DNA of 64,000 nt from Deltaproteobacteria bacterium (lineage in GTDB: Bacteria; Myxococcota; JACPTQ01). Each line of letters starts with the position of its first letter. Position 1 is the first letter of the stretch. Made by a program: the position numbers and the translations under genes. Of the stretch, positions 25,455 to 34,986 are shown piece by piece. A model generated the notes under the pieces. It had not been told where the DNA came from. It did not search any database and saw only the letters and a program-made list of their open reading frames with translations. The stretch is from contig JACPTQ010000030.1 of assembly GCA_016192705.1 (NCBI GenBank), positions 27,202 to 91,201 on the forward strand, in the 5' to 3' direction.

Positions 25455-26054
25455 CTAAAGCGGTCGCAGGAAGAGAAGGTCCTTAAAGGTACAGCGATAA
25501 GAGGCGGACCGCTGGTAGATCGACTGGACGCACTTAACGCGGCCCCCTGCCGACGCTCGCTCGACATTCGTGATCGTGCCGTCGACCGTGCGTGTCTCAC
25601 GCGCCCGCGTCATCGCGTTGAAGAGCGCCTGCGCTGAGCGATGCGCACCGCGCGGATTCCCGTTGGCCCAGCCCGAGCTCTGCAAAACGCCCAAAACGGC
25701 GCCGCCCGGCGTCGTGCTCCAGATGCGCTCCAGTTCGACACCGGCGGCCTGCACCGTCGAAAGCATGTCGCCGCCGTAACTCACGAACGCTTCGAGCGCC
25801 CCGGGGACACGAAGGCGATAGTCGGCCTGAAACTGAGGGCCGAGCGCCGCCGCGAGGTCTTGGACCAGGCCGCGTTGCACAAACAGATTCGAACGCGCGG
25901 CTTGGGGCGCCGTGTCGGCCTTCACGCCGTCCGCGAGGCTCTCCTCGTCCGTCGTCGCGCTTTCATCTGAGCCGGGCGCACCATTCCCTACACCGCACGC
26001 GCCGACCGCATTTACCGCAAGAACCAAAGCCAAATTGTTTACGCGCCAATACAT
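25455..26054 (-). CDS. Hypothetical lipoprotein
   Basis: A 199-residue exported protein. The signal sequence [20 protein letters not shown] has lipobox VGAC with Cys20 as the predicted lipid-anchor site, followed by an acidic, disordered linker ([16 protein letters not shown]). The mature domain (about 55-199) contains [18 protein letters not shown] and [26 protein letters not shown], without a family I recognise. Two late Cys residues could pair. A strong AAAAGGAG ribosome site precedes the ATG. It is followed by thrC on the same strand with about 75 bp between them. Confidence 0.78.
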   Translation of the reverse strand: MYWRVNNLALVLAVNAVGACGVGNGAPGSDESATTDEESLADGVKADTAPQAARSNLFVQRGLVQDLAAALGPQFQADYRLRVPGALEAFVSYGGDMLSTVQAAGVELERIWSTTPGGAVLGVLQSSGWANGNPRGAHRSAQALFNAMTRARETRTVDGTITNVERASAGGRVKCVQSIYQRSASYRCTFKDLLFLRPL

Positions 26055-26110
26055 ATCTCCGTCTCCTTTTCTTTTGGTTGTGGACGAGGTGATTATGGCG
26101 GTGAACCGAC

Positions 26111-26158
26111 AATATCAACAATCGATATTACTTTTACTTAACAATAAAGTAATTTTTT
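26111..26158. other. AT-rich palindromic cluster upstream of the lipoprotein gene
   Basis: Two overlapping inverted repeats: AATATC (26111-26116) with GATATT (26124-26129), and ATTACTTT (26127-26134) with AAAGTAAT (26146-26153), the latter followed by TTTTTT on the plus strand. It could be an operator or promoter region for the minus-strand lipoprotein gene, or a plus-oriented terminator; both flanking genes are on the minus strand. Confidence 0.45.
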
Positions 26159-26167
26159 ACAATCGAC

Positions 26168-27136
26168 TCAGGGGTCAAGCGCGGCGTCGATCCAGTCGCG
26201 CAGCGTTTCGATCGATTTCATATGCTTCACGAGAACGCCGTTGACGAAAAAAGACGGCGTCGCGTTGAGACCGGCTTCTCGGCCTTCGCGCCGCGACGCC
26301 TCAACAACCGGCGCGAACTTCTTCGCATCGAGATCACCCGTGAATCGCGCGACGTCGAGCTTCAGTTCGCCCGCCATACGCAGGGTTTCGTCGCGCGAGA
26401 GCCGCTCCTGGTTCGCAAAAAGCAGGTCTTTCATCTCCCAAAACTTCCCCTGCGCGCCCGCCGCCTCGGCCGCCTCTGCCGCCAACTCCGCAAATTGATG
26501 GTGCGGCAACGGATAGTGGCGCGAATAAAACGCGATCTTGCCACCATACGACGCGAGCAGTTGCTTCACGAGTGGCTGCACCTGTTTACACATCGGGCAT
26601 TGAAAATCAGAAAACTCAACGACCGTCACTCGCGCGCCCCCGGGTCCCTTGCGTGCCAAGCCTTTCAGATTAAACGCGTGTCGCCTCGGCTTTTCGCCAA
26701 AAATGTCGTTCACCGCGTGCGCCGTCTCCTTTTCCGTCGCGCCGCGCCGCAGTTTTCGCACCACAAATCGCCCAATGCGCGTCGCCTCGGTGCAATGGTC
26801 CTTGTCGGCGAGGCAGATTGCGGCCGTGTGCGGGTGGCTGCACGCGCAAAGGTCGTCGTTCATGATGCGCAGGAACGCCTGCTTCGCGGTTGGCGCAAGG
26901 TCGGTCGTATCGACGCCCGGGATGTCGTCAACAAACCGCGCGCGCCGCGCAGCCCCCACGCTATCGCGCGCCGACGCGGACGTCGTGTCGCCGCCCGTTC
27001 GCACCGGATTATCGCCGAGCAGCGCTGGACTCTCGACCGGACGCGAAGATGAAGTTGGCCCGCTGGTTGGCGCCTCTTTGCACGACGTGCCGAAGGCACA
27101 CATCGCGGCAACAAATCTCACGGCTCTCGAATTCAC
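26168..27136 (-). CDS. DsbA-family thioredoxin-fold lipoprotein
   Basis: A 322-residue periplasmic thiol-disulfide protein. A short signal ends at GTSC (Cys19, weak lipobox), then a Ser/Pro-rich linker and a Cys-containing domain (about 80-120). The DsbA-like thioredoxin domain follows, with the redox motif Cys180-Pro-Met-Cys183 in VVEFSDFQCPMCKQV and the cis-Pro loop in NATPSFFVNG. This resembles DsbA/DsbG-type thioredoxin_4 proteins. The open frame extends to a TTG at 27172, but that TTG is the -35 box of a good promoter, so the GTG at 27136 is chosen; a GTG at 27124 is possible. Confidence 0.87.
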   Translation of the reverse strand: MNSRAVRFVAAMCAFGTSCKEAPTSGPTSSSRPVESPALLGDNPVRTGGDTTSASARDSVGAARRARFVDDIPGVDTTDLAPTAKQAFLRIMNDDLCACSHPHTAAICLADKDHCTEATRIGRFVVRKLRRGATEKETAHAVNDIFGEKPRRHAFNLKGLARKGPGGARVTVVEFSDFQCPMCKQVQPLVKQLLASYGGKIAFYSRHYPLPHHQFAELAAEAAEAAGAQGKFWEMKDLLFANQERLSRDETLRMAGELKLDVARFTGDLDAKKFAPVVEASRREGREAGLNATPSFFVNGVLVKHMKSIETLRDWIDAALDP

Positions 27137-27143
27137 TCCATCA

Positions 27144-27172
27144 ATTAGAAGGTTGGGGTCACAGGCTGTCAA
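27144..27172 (-). promoter_or_regulatory. Near-consensus sigma70 promoter of the DsbA-like gene
   Basis: On the minus strand: TTGACA (27172-27167), 17-bp spacer, TCTAAT (27149-27144). The GTG at 27136 begins 7 bp after the -10 box, so the transcript would be leaderless or nearly so. Confidence 0.65.
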
Positions 27173-27218
27173 GCAATTCGCGGTCGGGTGAATCTTGCCC
27201 CCTTCCTCCGTCTCTCAT

Positions 27219-27656
27219 CTACACGCGGGCCAGCAGCTCCCGATAACCGTTGAATTCGTTCTTCCAATCTCCGTAGACAGCGGTAAGCCCGCACTTCGGA
27301 CATCGGCAGCCGATATAAAACCACCGCACGTCCTCGCTGCCCTCATAGAGCGATACACCCCCCGTAACCTCCAGCTCCTCGCCACCACACGTGCAAGCGC
27401 ACTCCTCGAGCTCAGCATCGGCGAGGTCGTCAGCGCAGTCGCCAATCGGCCGCTCGGTCCGACACCCAACGCAAGTGCGCACCGCCACGCCCGCGGCTTC
27501 GTCAAGCGCGAGACCGAATACTTTGCAACCGCAATCACATACCGCGTCAGCGAAATGATCGACGATGTAGGCATTGGCCTTGCTGTACCGGTGCAGCTCG
27601 TCGCGAATGTCAGCCTGACTCTCGCCATAACTGAATCCCCCACGCCTCCTCAACAC
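27219..27656 (-). CDS. Conserved zinc-ribbon-like hypothetical protein
   Basis: A 145-residue protein with eleven cysteines in knuckle-like pairs: CDCGC, CVGC, CACTCGG and GCRCPKCG. The C-terminus GCRCPKCGLTAVYGDWKNEFNGYRELL looks well conserved and reminds me of an uncharacterised family in other bacteria; I cannot name a function. At least two metal-binding ribbons are likely. The start is uncertain: GTG at 27656 is used, although an AGGAGG sequence just inside the frame suggests a start further down where no in-frame start codon exists. Confidence 0.7.
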   Translation of the reverse strand: MLRRRGGFSYGESQADIRDELHRYSKANAYIVDHFADAVCDCGCKVFGLALDEAAGVAVRTCVGCRTERPIGDCADDLADAELEECACTCGGEELEVTGGVSLYEGSEDVRWFYIGCRCPKCGLTAVYGDWKNEFNGYRELLARV

Positions 27657-27708
27657 AGAAGCAACTCCTGTCTGCCCAACATGTCAGCGATATACCGCCA
27701 GCGCCGCA

Positions 27709-29199
27709 TCAACGACTCCGCGACACCGCCGGTTTGCTGTTCTCGAGCGCTTCAATCTTCTTGACCGTCTTCTCCATCTTTTGCTTCATCCGGTTTACCG
27801 CCCGCAAATACGCATCCGAGTTGCGGTTCAGCTGGTTGATGCGCCGCCACGCGACGATCTCGGTCGTGATGTCGAGCGACGACTCGACAATCGACTGCGC
27901 GTACCCAGCCCCCGCTGCGTAGCCGCCGCCCACCTTGAGCGCCTTCTGGACCTTTGCGTCACCGAGAGTCGTCGTCACGATCGAGAAAACCCCCTTGAGC
28001 GACTTCTCGAGATCGCCGGGGTTGCTCGTCCCGTAGTCGACCGCGTCCGCGACCTTTTTCGCGTCCGCGAGGCGATCAACAACCAGTCGCTGCGCCCGCT
28101 TCACCTCATCGCGCTGTTGCCCAAGCAGCCGAACGGCCGCGTGGAGCCGTTCCCGTCGAGCCGGGTCTTTCTCACCTGAAAGCACCGTGACCGCGCGCTG
28201 AATTTCCTGGTTCGCGCTCGCGAGCTGCGTTTCGAGCCGCCGCCCCAAAAACCCAAGCCCCTCGTCGACAACCATTCCCTTCCCGCGATCCCACGCGTTC
28301 TTCATCGCCTCGTCGGTCGCCTTCTCCCACTCGGCCCGCTGCACCGCATCCGAGAGCATCGAGCGATTCAAGCGACGCAAAGCCGCCTGAAGGCCCGCGA
28401 CCTGTCCCTTCAGCTTTTTAATCGCCGCCCGTCGCTCATCAACCGAGGGTGCCCGTCGCGCAGCCTCCGCCAAAAGGCCGTTTGTCGTCCAAAGGAGCTG
28501 CCGCATCTGGCTCTCCCACGCTGTGCGGTCCGTCCGATAGCCACCGACGAGCGTCCGGTATTTCGACTGGCGCGCGCGCAACGCGTCATACGCCCGACGA
28601 TACTCATCCCCCAGCGTGCGAATTCGGTTGTCGATTCCAGACCACTCACTTCGGATGCGCGCAGTTTCCGCCTTGTGCGCGTCGATCCGGCCCTGAAGAT
28701 TCACGCGCCACGCTTCGCACCGATGGTAAGCCGCCGCTTCGGTTCGCATGTTGAACGTCCGTCCACAACCAGCGCCCCTGTAGCGCGAAACCTCTGCGTC
28801 GAAACCTCGTTTGCGCGGCAAAATCGTCGAATCCCAAATCTGCCGCAATCGCGCAATCCGATCGCGGAGCGGCCGCCGGTCGAGCTCGAGTTTTTCGTAA
28901 GCCGCCTTGACGCGCGCAATCTCGGCGACGAGGCTCTGGCATTCGACTTCGATCGGCAGCGCGCGCGTGTTGAACGCGTCGCCCTTTTGCGCGAGCGTTT
29001 GAAGCTCCGCGCGCCACCCACGAATCTCCGTCGCCTTCGCGGGATGCGTCTTTTCGAGCGTCGCGAGATTCCGCTCGACGTGTGGGACCGCCTCCGCGCC
29101 CTTTGACAGCGTGCATGTGCTGGACGCCGAAACGCTCGAACTCGCACCCATCATCAGGGTAAAAACGAAACCAGATGTCAGCAAGACGATGCCTTTCAT
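27709..29199 (-). CDS. Secreted coiled-coil protein
   Basis: A 496-residue exported protein starting at MKGIVLLTSGFVFTLMMG, with a strong AAGGAGG site upstream and cleavage probably after SVSA. The mature part is almost entirely helical with heptad-like patterns (about 35-180 and 250-480), e.g. ERNLATLEKTHPAKATEIRGW, and ends in KQKMEKTVKKIEALENS. Three cysteines lie in the first half. It is likely a periplasmic or surface structural protein; no enzyme motif is seen. The longer open frame upstream of 29199 lacks a signal and is not used. Confidence 0.78.
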   Translation of the reverse strand: MKGIVLLTSGFVFTLMMGASSSVSASSTCTLSKGAEAVPHVERNLATLEKTHPAKATEIRGWRAELQTLAQKGDAFNTRALPIEVECQSLVAEIARVKAAYEKLELDRRPLRDRIARLRQIWDSTILPRKRGFDAEVSRYRGAGCGRTFNMRTEAAAYHRCEAWRVNLQGRIDAHKAETARIRSEWSGIDNRIRTLGDEYRRAYDALRARQSKYRTLVGGYRTDRTAWESQMRQLLWTTNGLLAEAARRAPSVDERRAAIKKLKGQVAGLQAALRRLNRSMLSDAVQRAEWEKATDEAMKNAWDRGKGMVVDEGLGFLGRRLETQLASANQEIQRAVTVLSGEKDPARRERLHAAVRLLGQQRDEVKRAQRLVVDRLADAKKVADAVDYGTSNPGDLEKSLKGVFSIVTTTLGDAKVQKALKVGGGYAAGAGYAQSIVESSLDITTEIVAWRRINQLNRNSDAYLRAVNRMKQKMEKTVKKIEALENSKPAVSRSR

Positions 29200-29312
29200 T
29201 CCCCCCTCCTTCTCACGCCCAGTGGCGCGTAAATGGACTCTTAACATCATTTTACTCTGATGTGACGAATGAGGCGCCACGACGATCCATCGTTTTTAAA
29301 TAAAGATCGATA

Positions 29313-30041
29313 TCAGATCGGCAAACCGGCCGTGCGAAGCGCGGTTTCAAACGCCACGGCCCATCCGCGGTTCGCCGCGGGCGACGCGGGGCTCGGGTGC
29401 GGGGCGCGGGCAACGACGATTCCCGGCGATTTTGCGAGCGCCGCCCGAGCGCGCGCCTCAGCAAAGTTACCAATGCCCACAACGCAGCGCGGTCGCATCG
29501 CCTCGACCAACGCGACGAGCGCCTTGTCGCATTCGGCAAAGAGCGGTTCGCGCTCGCGTGCCGGGAGTTTGTCGGGCGTCAAGTTTCCGCCCGACGCCTC
29601 AAGAAAGGCAAGCGGGCAGTAATTCGCCACAAAAAACCTTGCGAAAAACGTCTGCGGCGTTTGAAATCGATCGCGTGCGAAACCCCAAAGCCGCGCGCCG
29701 CTCACTTCGCTTCGCTTGCACAGGAGGCCGTCGACAGGCCGCTTCGGATGCTCGCGCGCCGGCCGCCCAATCGGCGCATCGAGGCCGAGCCAGTCGCGCA
29801 CAATCGACACCTCGCCAAACGGCACGCCCGTCTGCGCCATCCCCCACGGCCCCGGATTCATCCCAAGAAAAAGCACTTCGCGCTTGCCACGCCCGTATCG
29901 CGCGAAATACGCGTCGACCATCGCCCGCGCGTAAACGAGTGGGTTGTAAACGTACGCAACCGGCGCCGCGAAAGTGAGGCGCTCGACGGCCCGCACGAGC
30001 TCATCGAGCCAATCGTTACTCGGAGAATCCGATGACGCCAT
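29313..30041 (-). CDS. SMUG1-type uracil-DNA glycosylase
   Basis: Removes uracil (and probably hydroxymethyluracil) from DNA in base excision repair. In 242 residues it shows motif I LGMNPGPWGMAQTGVPFGEV, where the Asn after Met is the catalytic residue in SMUG1, the central VDGLLCKRSEVSGARLWGF and FFVANYCPLAFLE, and motif II HPSPASPAANRGW. This is a SMUG1-like rather than a Udg family 1 enzyme. The ATG at 30041 lies inside the 3' end of the RCC1 gene (26-bp overlap), so it is expressed behind that gene. Confidence 0.92.
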   Translation of the reverse strand: MASSDSPSNDWLDELVRAVERLTFAAPVAYVYNPLVYARAMVDAYFARYGRGKREVLFLGMNPGPWGMAQTGVPFGEVSIVRDWLGLDAPIGRPAREHPKRPVDGLLCKRSEVSGARLWGFARDRFQTPQTFFARFFVANYCPLAFLEASGGNLTPDKLPAREREPLFAECDKALVALVEAMRPRCVVGIGNFAEARARAALAKSPGIVVARAPHPSPASPAANRGWAVAFETALRTAGLPI

Positions 30042-33000
30042 GCGGGTACCCCGAAAACCGCGCGTTGACCGGGCCGTATTCGTCGTACCCCCAGCACGTG
30101 ACGCCGCCATCCCCGTACGCCGCACAGGTGTGATACTGGCCCATCGCAATGGCCGTGATGCCGGTTGTCGTTCCAATCGGCACCGAAGCATCGGGCGTGT
30201 CCGCCGTCGTTCCGTTGCCGACTTGCCCAACACTGTTCTCGCCCCAACAAAGAAGCTCGCCGCCCGTGCGAAGCGCGCAGTTCACGCTGATGAACGCGAC
30301 CGCCAACTGAACGCCGGAGCCGAGCCCGCCGACATCAACGGGTGACGAAACCGGCGTCATCGAGATAACACCGTCCCCCACCTGCCCCTCCAGCCGCCGC
30401 CCCCAACATCGCAGCCCGCCACTACTCATCAACCCGCAAGCATGTTGGTATCCGACCGTGATCATCGTAACGCCGCCATCCATCGTCGCGACGCCAACCG
30501 GCATGTTTTGCGGCGTCGTCGTTGTCGCGTTTCCCACTTGGCCGTAATCGTTTGAACCCCAACAAACAAGGGAACCATCGCCCTTGAGCGCGCAGGTGTT
30601 ACTGACGGCCGCACCGATCGCCTTGGCTCCGCTTGAGAGTCCTGTCACCGGCACCGGCGTTAACCGCGTCGTCGTCGTACCGTCACCGAGCTGCCCGAAC
30701 CCGTTCTGCCCCCAACACCAGACTGCGCCCGCGTCCGACAAGGCGCATCCGTGGCCGTTTCCAAAGACGACATCGATGATTCCGCCGTCAAGCCCCCAAA
30801 CATCGACGGGTGCCAACCGGTTGACGCCGCCGTCATCACCGAGTTCGCCGTTCGTGCCCAACCCCCAACACTTGAGTCCGCCGACGTCCGTGATCGCGCA
30901 CGCGCGCGCCCCATATGCGAAAACCCTCGCAACGCCCCCATCGAGCCCCGCGACATCGGTCGGAACAGCCCGATCCACACTCGTCCCATCACCAAGTTGA
31001 CCATACTGGTTGTCGCCCCAACATTTCACGCCGCCCCCGACCATCCGCGCGCACGTAAAGGAACTCCCATACGACGTGAGTTGGGTCACACCGCTCGCAA
31101 GACCAATCGGCTGGACGGGCGCACCCGCTGACGCTCGCCCCGTGCCATCGCCCAGCTCGCCGCTCCAGTTCGTTCCCCAGCAGTAGACTCCTCCGTCCGT
31201 CGTCAGCGCGCACGAATGCGCATCGCCGACCGCGAGCGTCGCAACCGGCGCTGCAAGGCCAGGAACAACAACTGGCGTCGCGCGCGCGTTGTTGACTGGT
31301 GTCCCGTCACCAAGTATTCCGGCCGACGAGTTGCCCCAGCAAACAACATAGCCGGACACCGAGAGCTTCGCGCACGTATAGTTGTAACCCGCGCTGACCG
31401 CCTCGACACCGCCGTCGAGCCCCCCAACAGACGTGGGCGCATTTCGGTTGCCAATCGTCCCATCGCCCAACTCGCCGGAGCTGTTGCTCCCCCAACACTC
31501 GAGCGCACCCGACGTTCGAACCGCGCACGCATGACTCGCGCCAACCGCGATGGCTTTAACACCGCCAGCAAGTCCGACGACGTCAACAGGCGTCTTCGTC
31601 GCGAATCCAGCGTCGTTGCCAAGCTGTCCGTAATCGTTGTTCCCCCAGCACTTGACGGCACCGGCATCACTGAGCGCACACGCAAACGCCGTCACACTCA
31701 ACTGGCCCGCGCCGACCTGAACAATTCCGCCATCGAGACCCCAAACATCAACGGGGACCGCAGAACTTGCCCCCGCATCATTACCAAGCTCCCCGTTCGC
31801 GTTGTAACCCCAACATTTCGCCGCCCCGCCTGTCGTAACGGCACACGAAAAGTAGGCACCGGCCGAAATGCTCGCAACCCCGCCATCGAGACCGGCGACG
31901 TCTGTCGCGGTCGCCCCAGCGTCCAACGTCCCATTTCCAAGTTGACCGAACTCGTTATCCCCCCAACACATGACTCCGCCCGCGTCGGTCAACGCGCACG
32001 AATGAAGACGGCCAAGGGCGACCGCTCGAACGCCGCTCGGCACTCCCGTTGCGGCAACCGCCGTGTACCTATCACCGCCCGTGACACCGAGCTGTTCGTA
32101 AGAATTCCGCCCCCAACACCAGACGGCACCATCTGAACGGCGAATCGCACACGAGTGGTACGACCCCATGTTCTGCGCAAGCGTGAATGCGCCGGCATCC
32201 AGATTCTGCACCGACACAGGCGACGTTCGATACGTTGCCGAAGGAGCGTTGTCGCCAAGTTGGCCATAAACATTTTGGCCCCAACACTTGACGACACCGT
32301 TTGGCGCGACTCCGCAGGTATGGCCGGTACCACAAGCGACCGATGTCGGCGTAACACCCTCCGCTTGGTAGGTGAGACCGGCCGCCGAGCAGAGCGATCG
32401 ATTCCCCGCAAAGTCGGCCACATCGGCGTAAACGGTCGTCGACGCGTCGGCCGTCACGAAAGCGACAACCCCGGCTCCAGAGAACAGGGTGGCGCTTCCC
32501 GTTCCAATCGTGCCGCCGTCGCAAAGCGAATCCGCGTACAAGCGTACGGTGGTGTTCGGATCCGCGTAGCCGATGATGCGCGGGGAAATCCAGCCCGATG
32601 GCGACGCCGGATCGCTTGCCGTAATGACCGCGGCGTCGGGTACTAACGAGTCCTCGACGTATGTCGCGGCGAGCGCACAGGCAGAGGCGTTCCCGGCCGG
32701 GTCGGTCGCTGTCGCGTAATACGCCGTCGTTGAGTTGTCGCCGACCGACGCATCGAAGCCAAGCGTGAACAGAGCCGCCGTTTGTGTCGCGACGACGCCG
32801 CCATCGCACGCGGCGTTGTCAAAAACGCGAACCGTCGAGCCAACCTCCGCGTAACCGTAAAACGTCGGGGAATTATTGTTCGCGGGGCTTACCGGCGCCG
32901 TGAACATCGCCGGCGGCGCGGGCGCAGTGCTGTCCTCTAAATAGAGGGTGCCAACGGAACACCCCGACACGTTTCCAGCGAGGTCCGTCGCCGTCGCGTA

Positions 33001-34911
33001 GAAGTTAACCGACGCGTCGTCGGGCACCGCGATCGTGAATCCCCCATCCGCGAAATCAACGGCGCTCCCCGTCGCCGCGAGGCCGCCATCGCAAAGGCTG
33101 TCCGAAAAAATCCGCACCGTCGATTCCGCCTCAGCGCTTCCCGAGACTTTGGGCGCATTGTTGTTTGCTGGCGACGTCGGGTTCGTTGCCAATCCCGTTG
33201 GCGCCGCGGGCGGCTGGCTATCCTCGATATAGAGGAAACCGGCCAGGGAGCACCCCGACACGTTGCCGGCATCGTCGGTCGCCGATGCGTAGAGCGTGAC
33301 CGACGCGTCGTCGACAACGGCGAGTGCGATGCCACCGTCGACAAAGTCGCTTGCCGTTCCTGTCGCGAGAACGCCGCCATCGCACGTCCCGGACGAATAG
33401 ATTCGAACCGTCGACAGCGGCTCCGCGCTCCCAAAAACGCGTGGCCCATTGTTATTCGCGGGCGGGATCGGGTTCGTCGCAAGTCCGCTCGGAGCCAGGG
33501 GCGCCGTCGAGTCCTCGACAAACGCTGCGAAAGTTGACGAGCAGGTCGACACATTACCCGCGTCATCGACGATCCGCGCGTAAAGCGAAAGTGCGGCGTT
33601 GCGCGTGACAGTCGCGACCACGCCCGCATCGGACATGAAATCGGTGGAACTCCCTCTGCCGAGAACCCCTCCGTCACACGAGGCGTTGTCAAAGACGTCG
33701 ACGCCCGAGTTCGCCTCGGCGCTGCCAAAGACACGAACGGTCGCGGTGTTCGCGGGCGGCGTCGGAGAAATCCCCGTCACCGTGGGCGCCAGAGCGGTTG
33801 AGTCCTCGCGGAACGTCGCGCCCACGGATGAGCACGTCGATACGTTTCCAGCATCATCCATCGCCGTCGCAAAAAATGTCGTCGTCGAATCGTCGGCAAC
33901 CGAAACGGCGATCCCCGCGTCACCAAAATCCGCAGCGGTCCCCGTCGCCACGGCTCCCGCATCGCACCCCGCTTGCGCGTAAACACGAACCATCGCGTAT
34001 CGCTCGGCAAACCCGCGCACTTTCGGCGCGTTGTCGTTCGCGACCAGACTCGGCGACGTCGTGAGCGCCGTCGGTGCCGCGGGCGCCGCCGAGTCTTCAA
34101 CGAATTCGACCGACGTCGATGAACAAGCCGACGCGCGGTTCTGCGAATCGGTCGCGCGCGCGAAGATCGTGTTGATCGTGTTGTCGAGCACAAGTGCCGT
34201 GATGCCGGTCGTCGCAAGCTCCGCGCCCGATCCTTGGCCCAGCGACGCCGATGAGCAATCGCTCGTCCCGTACAGAGTAATCGTTTGGCTCGAATCGGTC
34301 GCGGTGCCACGAACCTTCGGCGCGTTGTTGTTCGCGGGCGACGCGGGGATAACCTCGGTCAATGTTGGCGCTGGAATCGTTCCCACGCACGACTCGCCCG
34401 TTGTGCAACCAACGTTGCAAACCACCGCGAGCGCTCGGCCCTGTACGAAGCGCGCCGTCGTGCCATCTTCGGCAAGCTCCGTTGAAGCGGTGTCCTTTTT
34501 CGAACCGTCGCCATAAGAGATTTGGCACTTAATGCGGACGCCGACGTTTTCGGGCCACGACCCATACAAGCTGAAATCGTACGCCGTGCCCGCGATCGGG
34601 TTCGTCGCGAACGTCACACAAAACTCAAACTTGCCGTCGCCATCGCAGTCGGCAACTTCATACGTAAACGCGACGAGACCGGCTTTGCCTTGGGTTGGCG
34701 CAAGGTTGGGAAGCGAAAGCGCCGCTTCGCCTGCGCCGTCGAGGATAATTCGCAGACCCGTAATGATCTCGGTGTTGTAGTTCGATGCGAGCCGCACTTT
34801 TACGATGAGCGTTCCGTCGGAGCGCCCGGACGTTGAGCAAGCTGAAGCCGCAAAGGCGAACGCCGCCAGCGCGCCGAACCCCGTCGCTTTTCTCAATTGA
34901 GAAGTTCCCAT
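30016..34911 (-). CDS. Giant lipoprotein with Ig-like and RCC1 propeller repeats
   Basis: About 1631 residues. The signal ends at AASAC (lipobox, Cys about residue 25). An N-terminal domain (to about 190) with DCDGDGKFEFCV is followed by seven Ig-like repeats of about 90 residues, each with two Cys and the ending CS...EDS. About 15 RCC1 repeats follow (pattern HxCAL...G.V.CWG.N..GQLG), enough for two seven-bladed propellers. It is probably displayed at the cell surface as a binding or adhesion protein; ligand unknown. The ATG at 34911 is chosen over a TTG two codons earlier. Confidence 0.88.
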   Translation of the reverse strand: MGTSQLRKATGFGALAAFAFAASACSTSGRSDGTLIVKVRLASNYNTEIITGLRIILDGAGEAALSLPNLAPTQGKAGLVAFTYEVADCDGDGKFEFCVTFATNPIAGTAYDFSLYGSWPENVGVRIKCQISYGDGSKKDTASTELAEDGTTARFVQGRALAVVCNVGCTTGESCVGTIPAPTLTEVIPASPANNNAPKVRGTATDSSQTITLYGTSDCSSASLGQGSGAELATTGITALVLDNTINTIFARATDSQNRASACSSTSVEFVEDSAAPAAPTALTTSPSLVANDNAPKVRGFAERYAMVRVYAQAGCDAGAVATGTAADFGDAGIAVSVADDSTTTFFATAMDDAGNVSTCSSVGATFREDSTALAPTVTGISPTPPANTATVRVFGSAEANSGVDVFDNASCDGGVLGRGSSTDFMSDAGVVATVTRNAALSLYARIVDDAGNVSTCSSTFAAFVEDSTAPLAPSGLATNPIPPANNNGPRVFGSAEPLSTVRIYSSGTCDGGVLATGTASDFVDGGIALAVVDDASVTLYASATDDAGNVSGCSLAGFLYIEDSQPPAAPTGLATNPTSPANNNAPKVSGSAEAESTVRIFSDSLCDGGLAATGSAVDFADGGFTIAVPDDASVNFYATATDLAGNVSGCSVGTLYLEDSTAPAPPAMFTAPVSPANNNSPTFYGYAEVGSTVRVFDNAACDGGVVATQTAALFTLGFDASVGDNSTTAYYATATDPAGNASACALAATYVEDSLVPDAAVITASDPASPSGWISPRIIGYADPNTTVRLYADSLCDGGTIGTGSATLFSGAGVVAFVTADASTTVYADVADFAGNRSLCSAAGLTYQAEGVTPTSVACGTGHTCGVAPNGVVKCWGQNVYGQLGDNAPSATYRTSPVSVQNLDAGAFTLAQNMGSYHSCAIRRSDGAVWCWGRNSYEQLGVTGGDRYTAVAATGVPSGVRAVALGRLHSCALTDAGGVMCWGDNEFGQLGNGTLDAGATATDVAGLDGGVASISAGAYFSCAVTTGGAAKCWGYNANGELGNDAGASSAVPVDVWGLDGGIVQVGAGQLSVTAFACALSDAGAVKCWGNNDYGQLGNDAGFATKTPVDVVGLAGGVKAIAVGASHACAVRTSGALECWGSNSSGELGDGTIGNRNAPTSVGGLDGGVEAVSAGYNYTCAKLSVSGYVVCWGNSSAGILGDGTPVNNARATPVVVPGLAAPVATLAVGDAHSCALTTDGGVYCWGTNWSGELGDGTGRASAGAPVQPIGLASGVTQLTSYGSSFTCARMVGGGVKCWGDNQYGQLGDGTSVDRAVPTDVAGLDGGVARVFAYGARACAITDVGGLKCWGLGTNGELGDDGGVNRLAPVDVWGLDGGIIDVVFGNGHGCALSDAGAVWCWGQNGFGQLGDGTTTTRLTPVPVTGLSSGAKAIGAAVSNTCALKGDGSLVCWGSNDYGQVGNATTTTPQNMPVGVATMDGGVTMITVGYQHACGLMSSGGLRCWGRRLEGQVGDGVISMTPVSSPVDVGGLGSGVQLAVAFISVNCALRTGGELLCWGENSVGQVGNGTTADTPDASVPIGTTTGITAIAMGQYHTCAAYGDGGVTCWGYDEYGPVNARFSGYPHGVIGFSE

Positions 34912-34986
34912 TGTCAAAGCGTACGCTCCACCATTATGAGTTTATGGGTCGACTTTCGAGATAACAAGTTTGGGGAGCGATATCGT

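Noticed and set aside
30016..34911. Possible CRISPR-like periodicity
   Set aside because: The period comes from degenerate protein-coding RCC1 and Ig repeats; there are no identical short repeats with unique spacers.
34911..34921. TTGACA next to the RCC1 gene start as a promoter
   Set aside because: It overlaps the start codon in the direction of the gene and has no matching -10 box at a usable distance.
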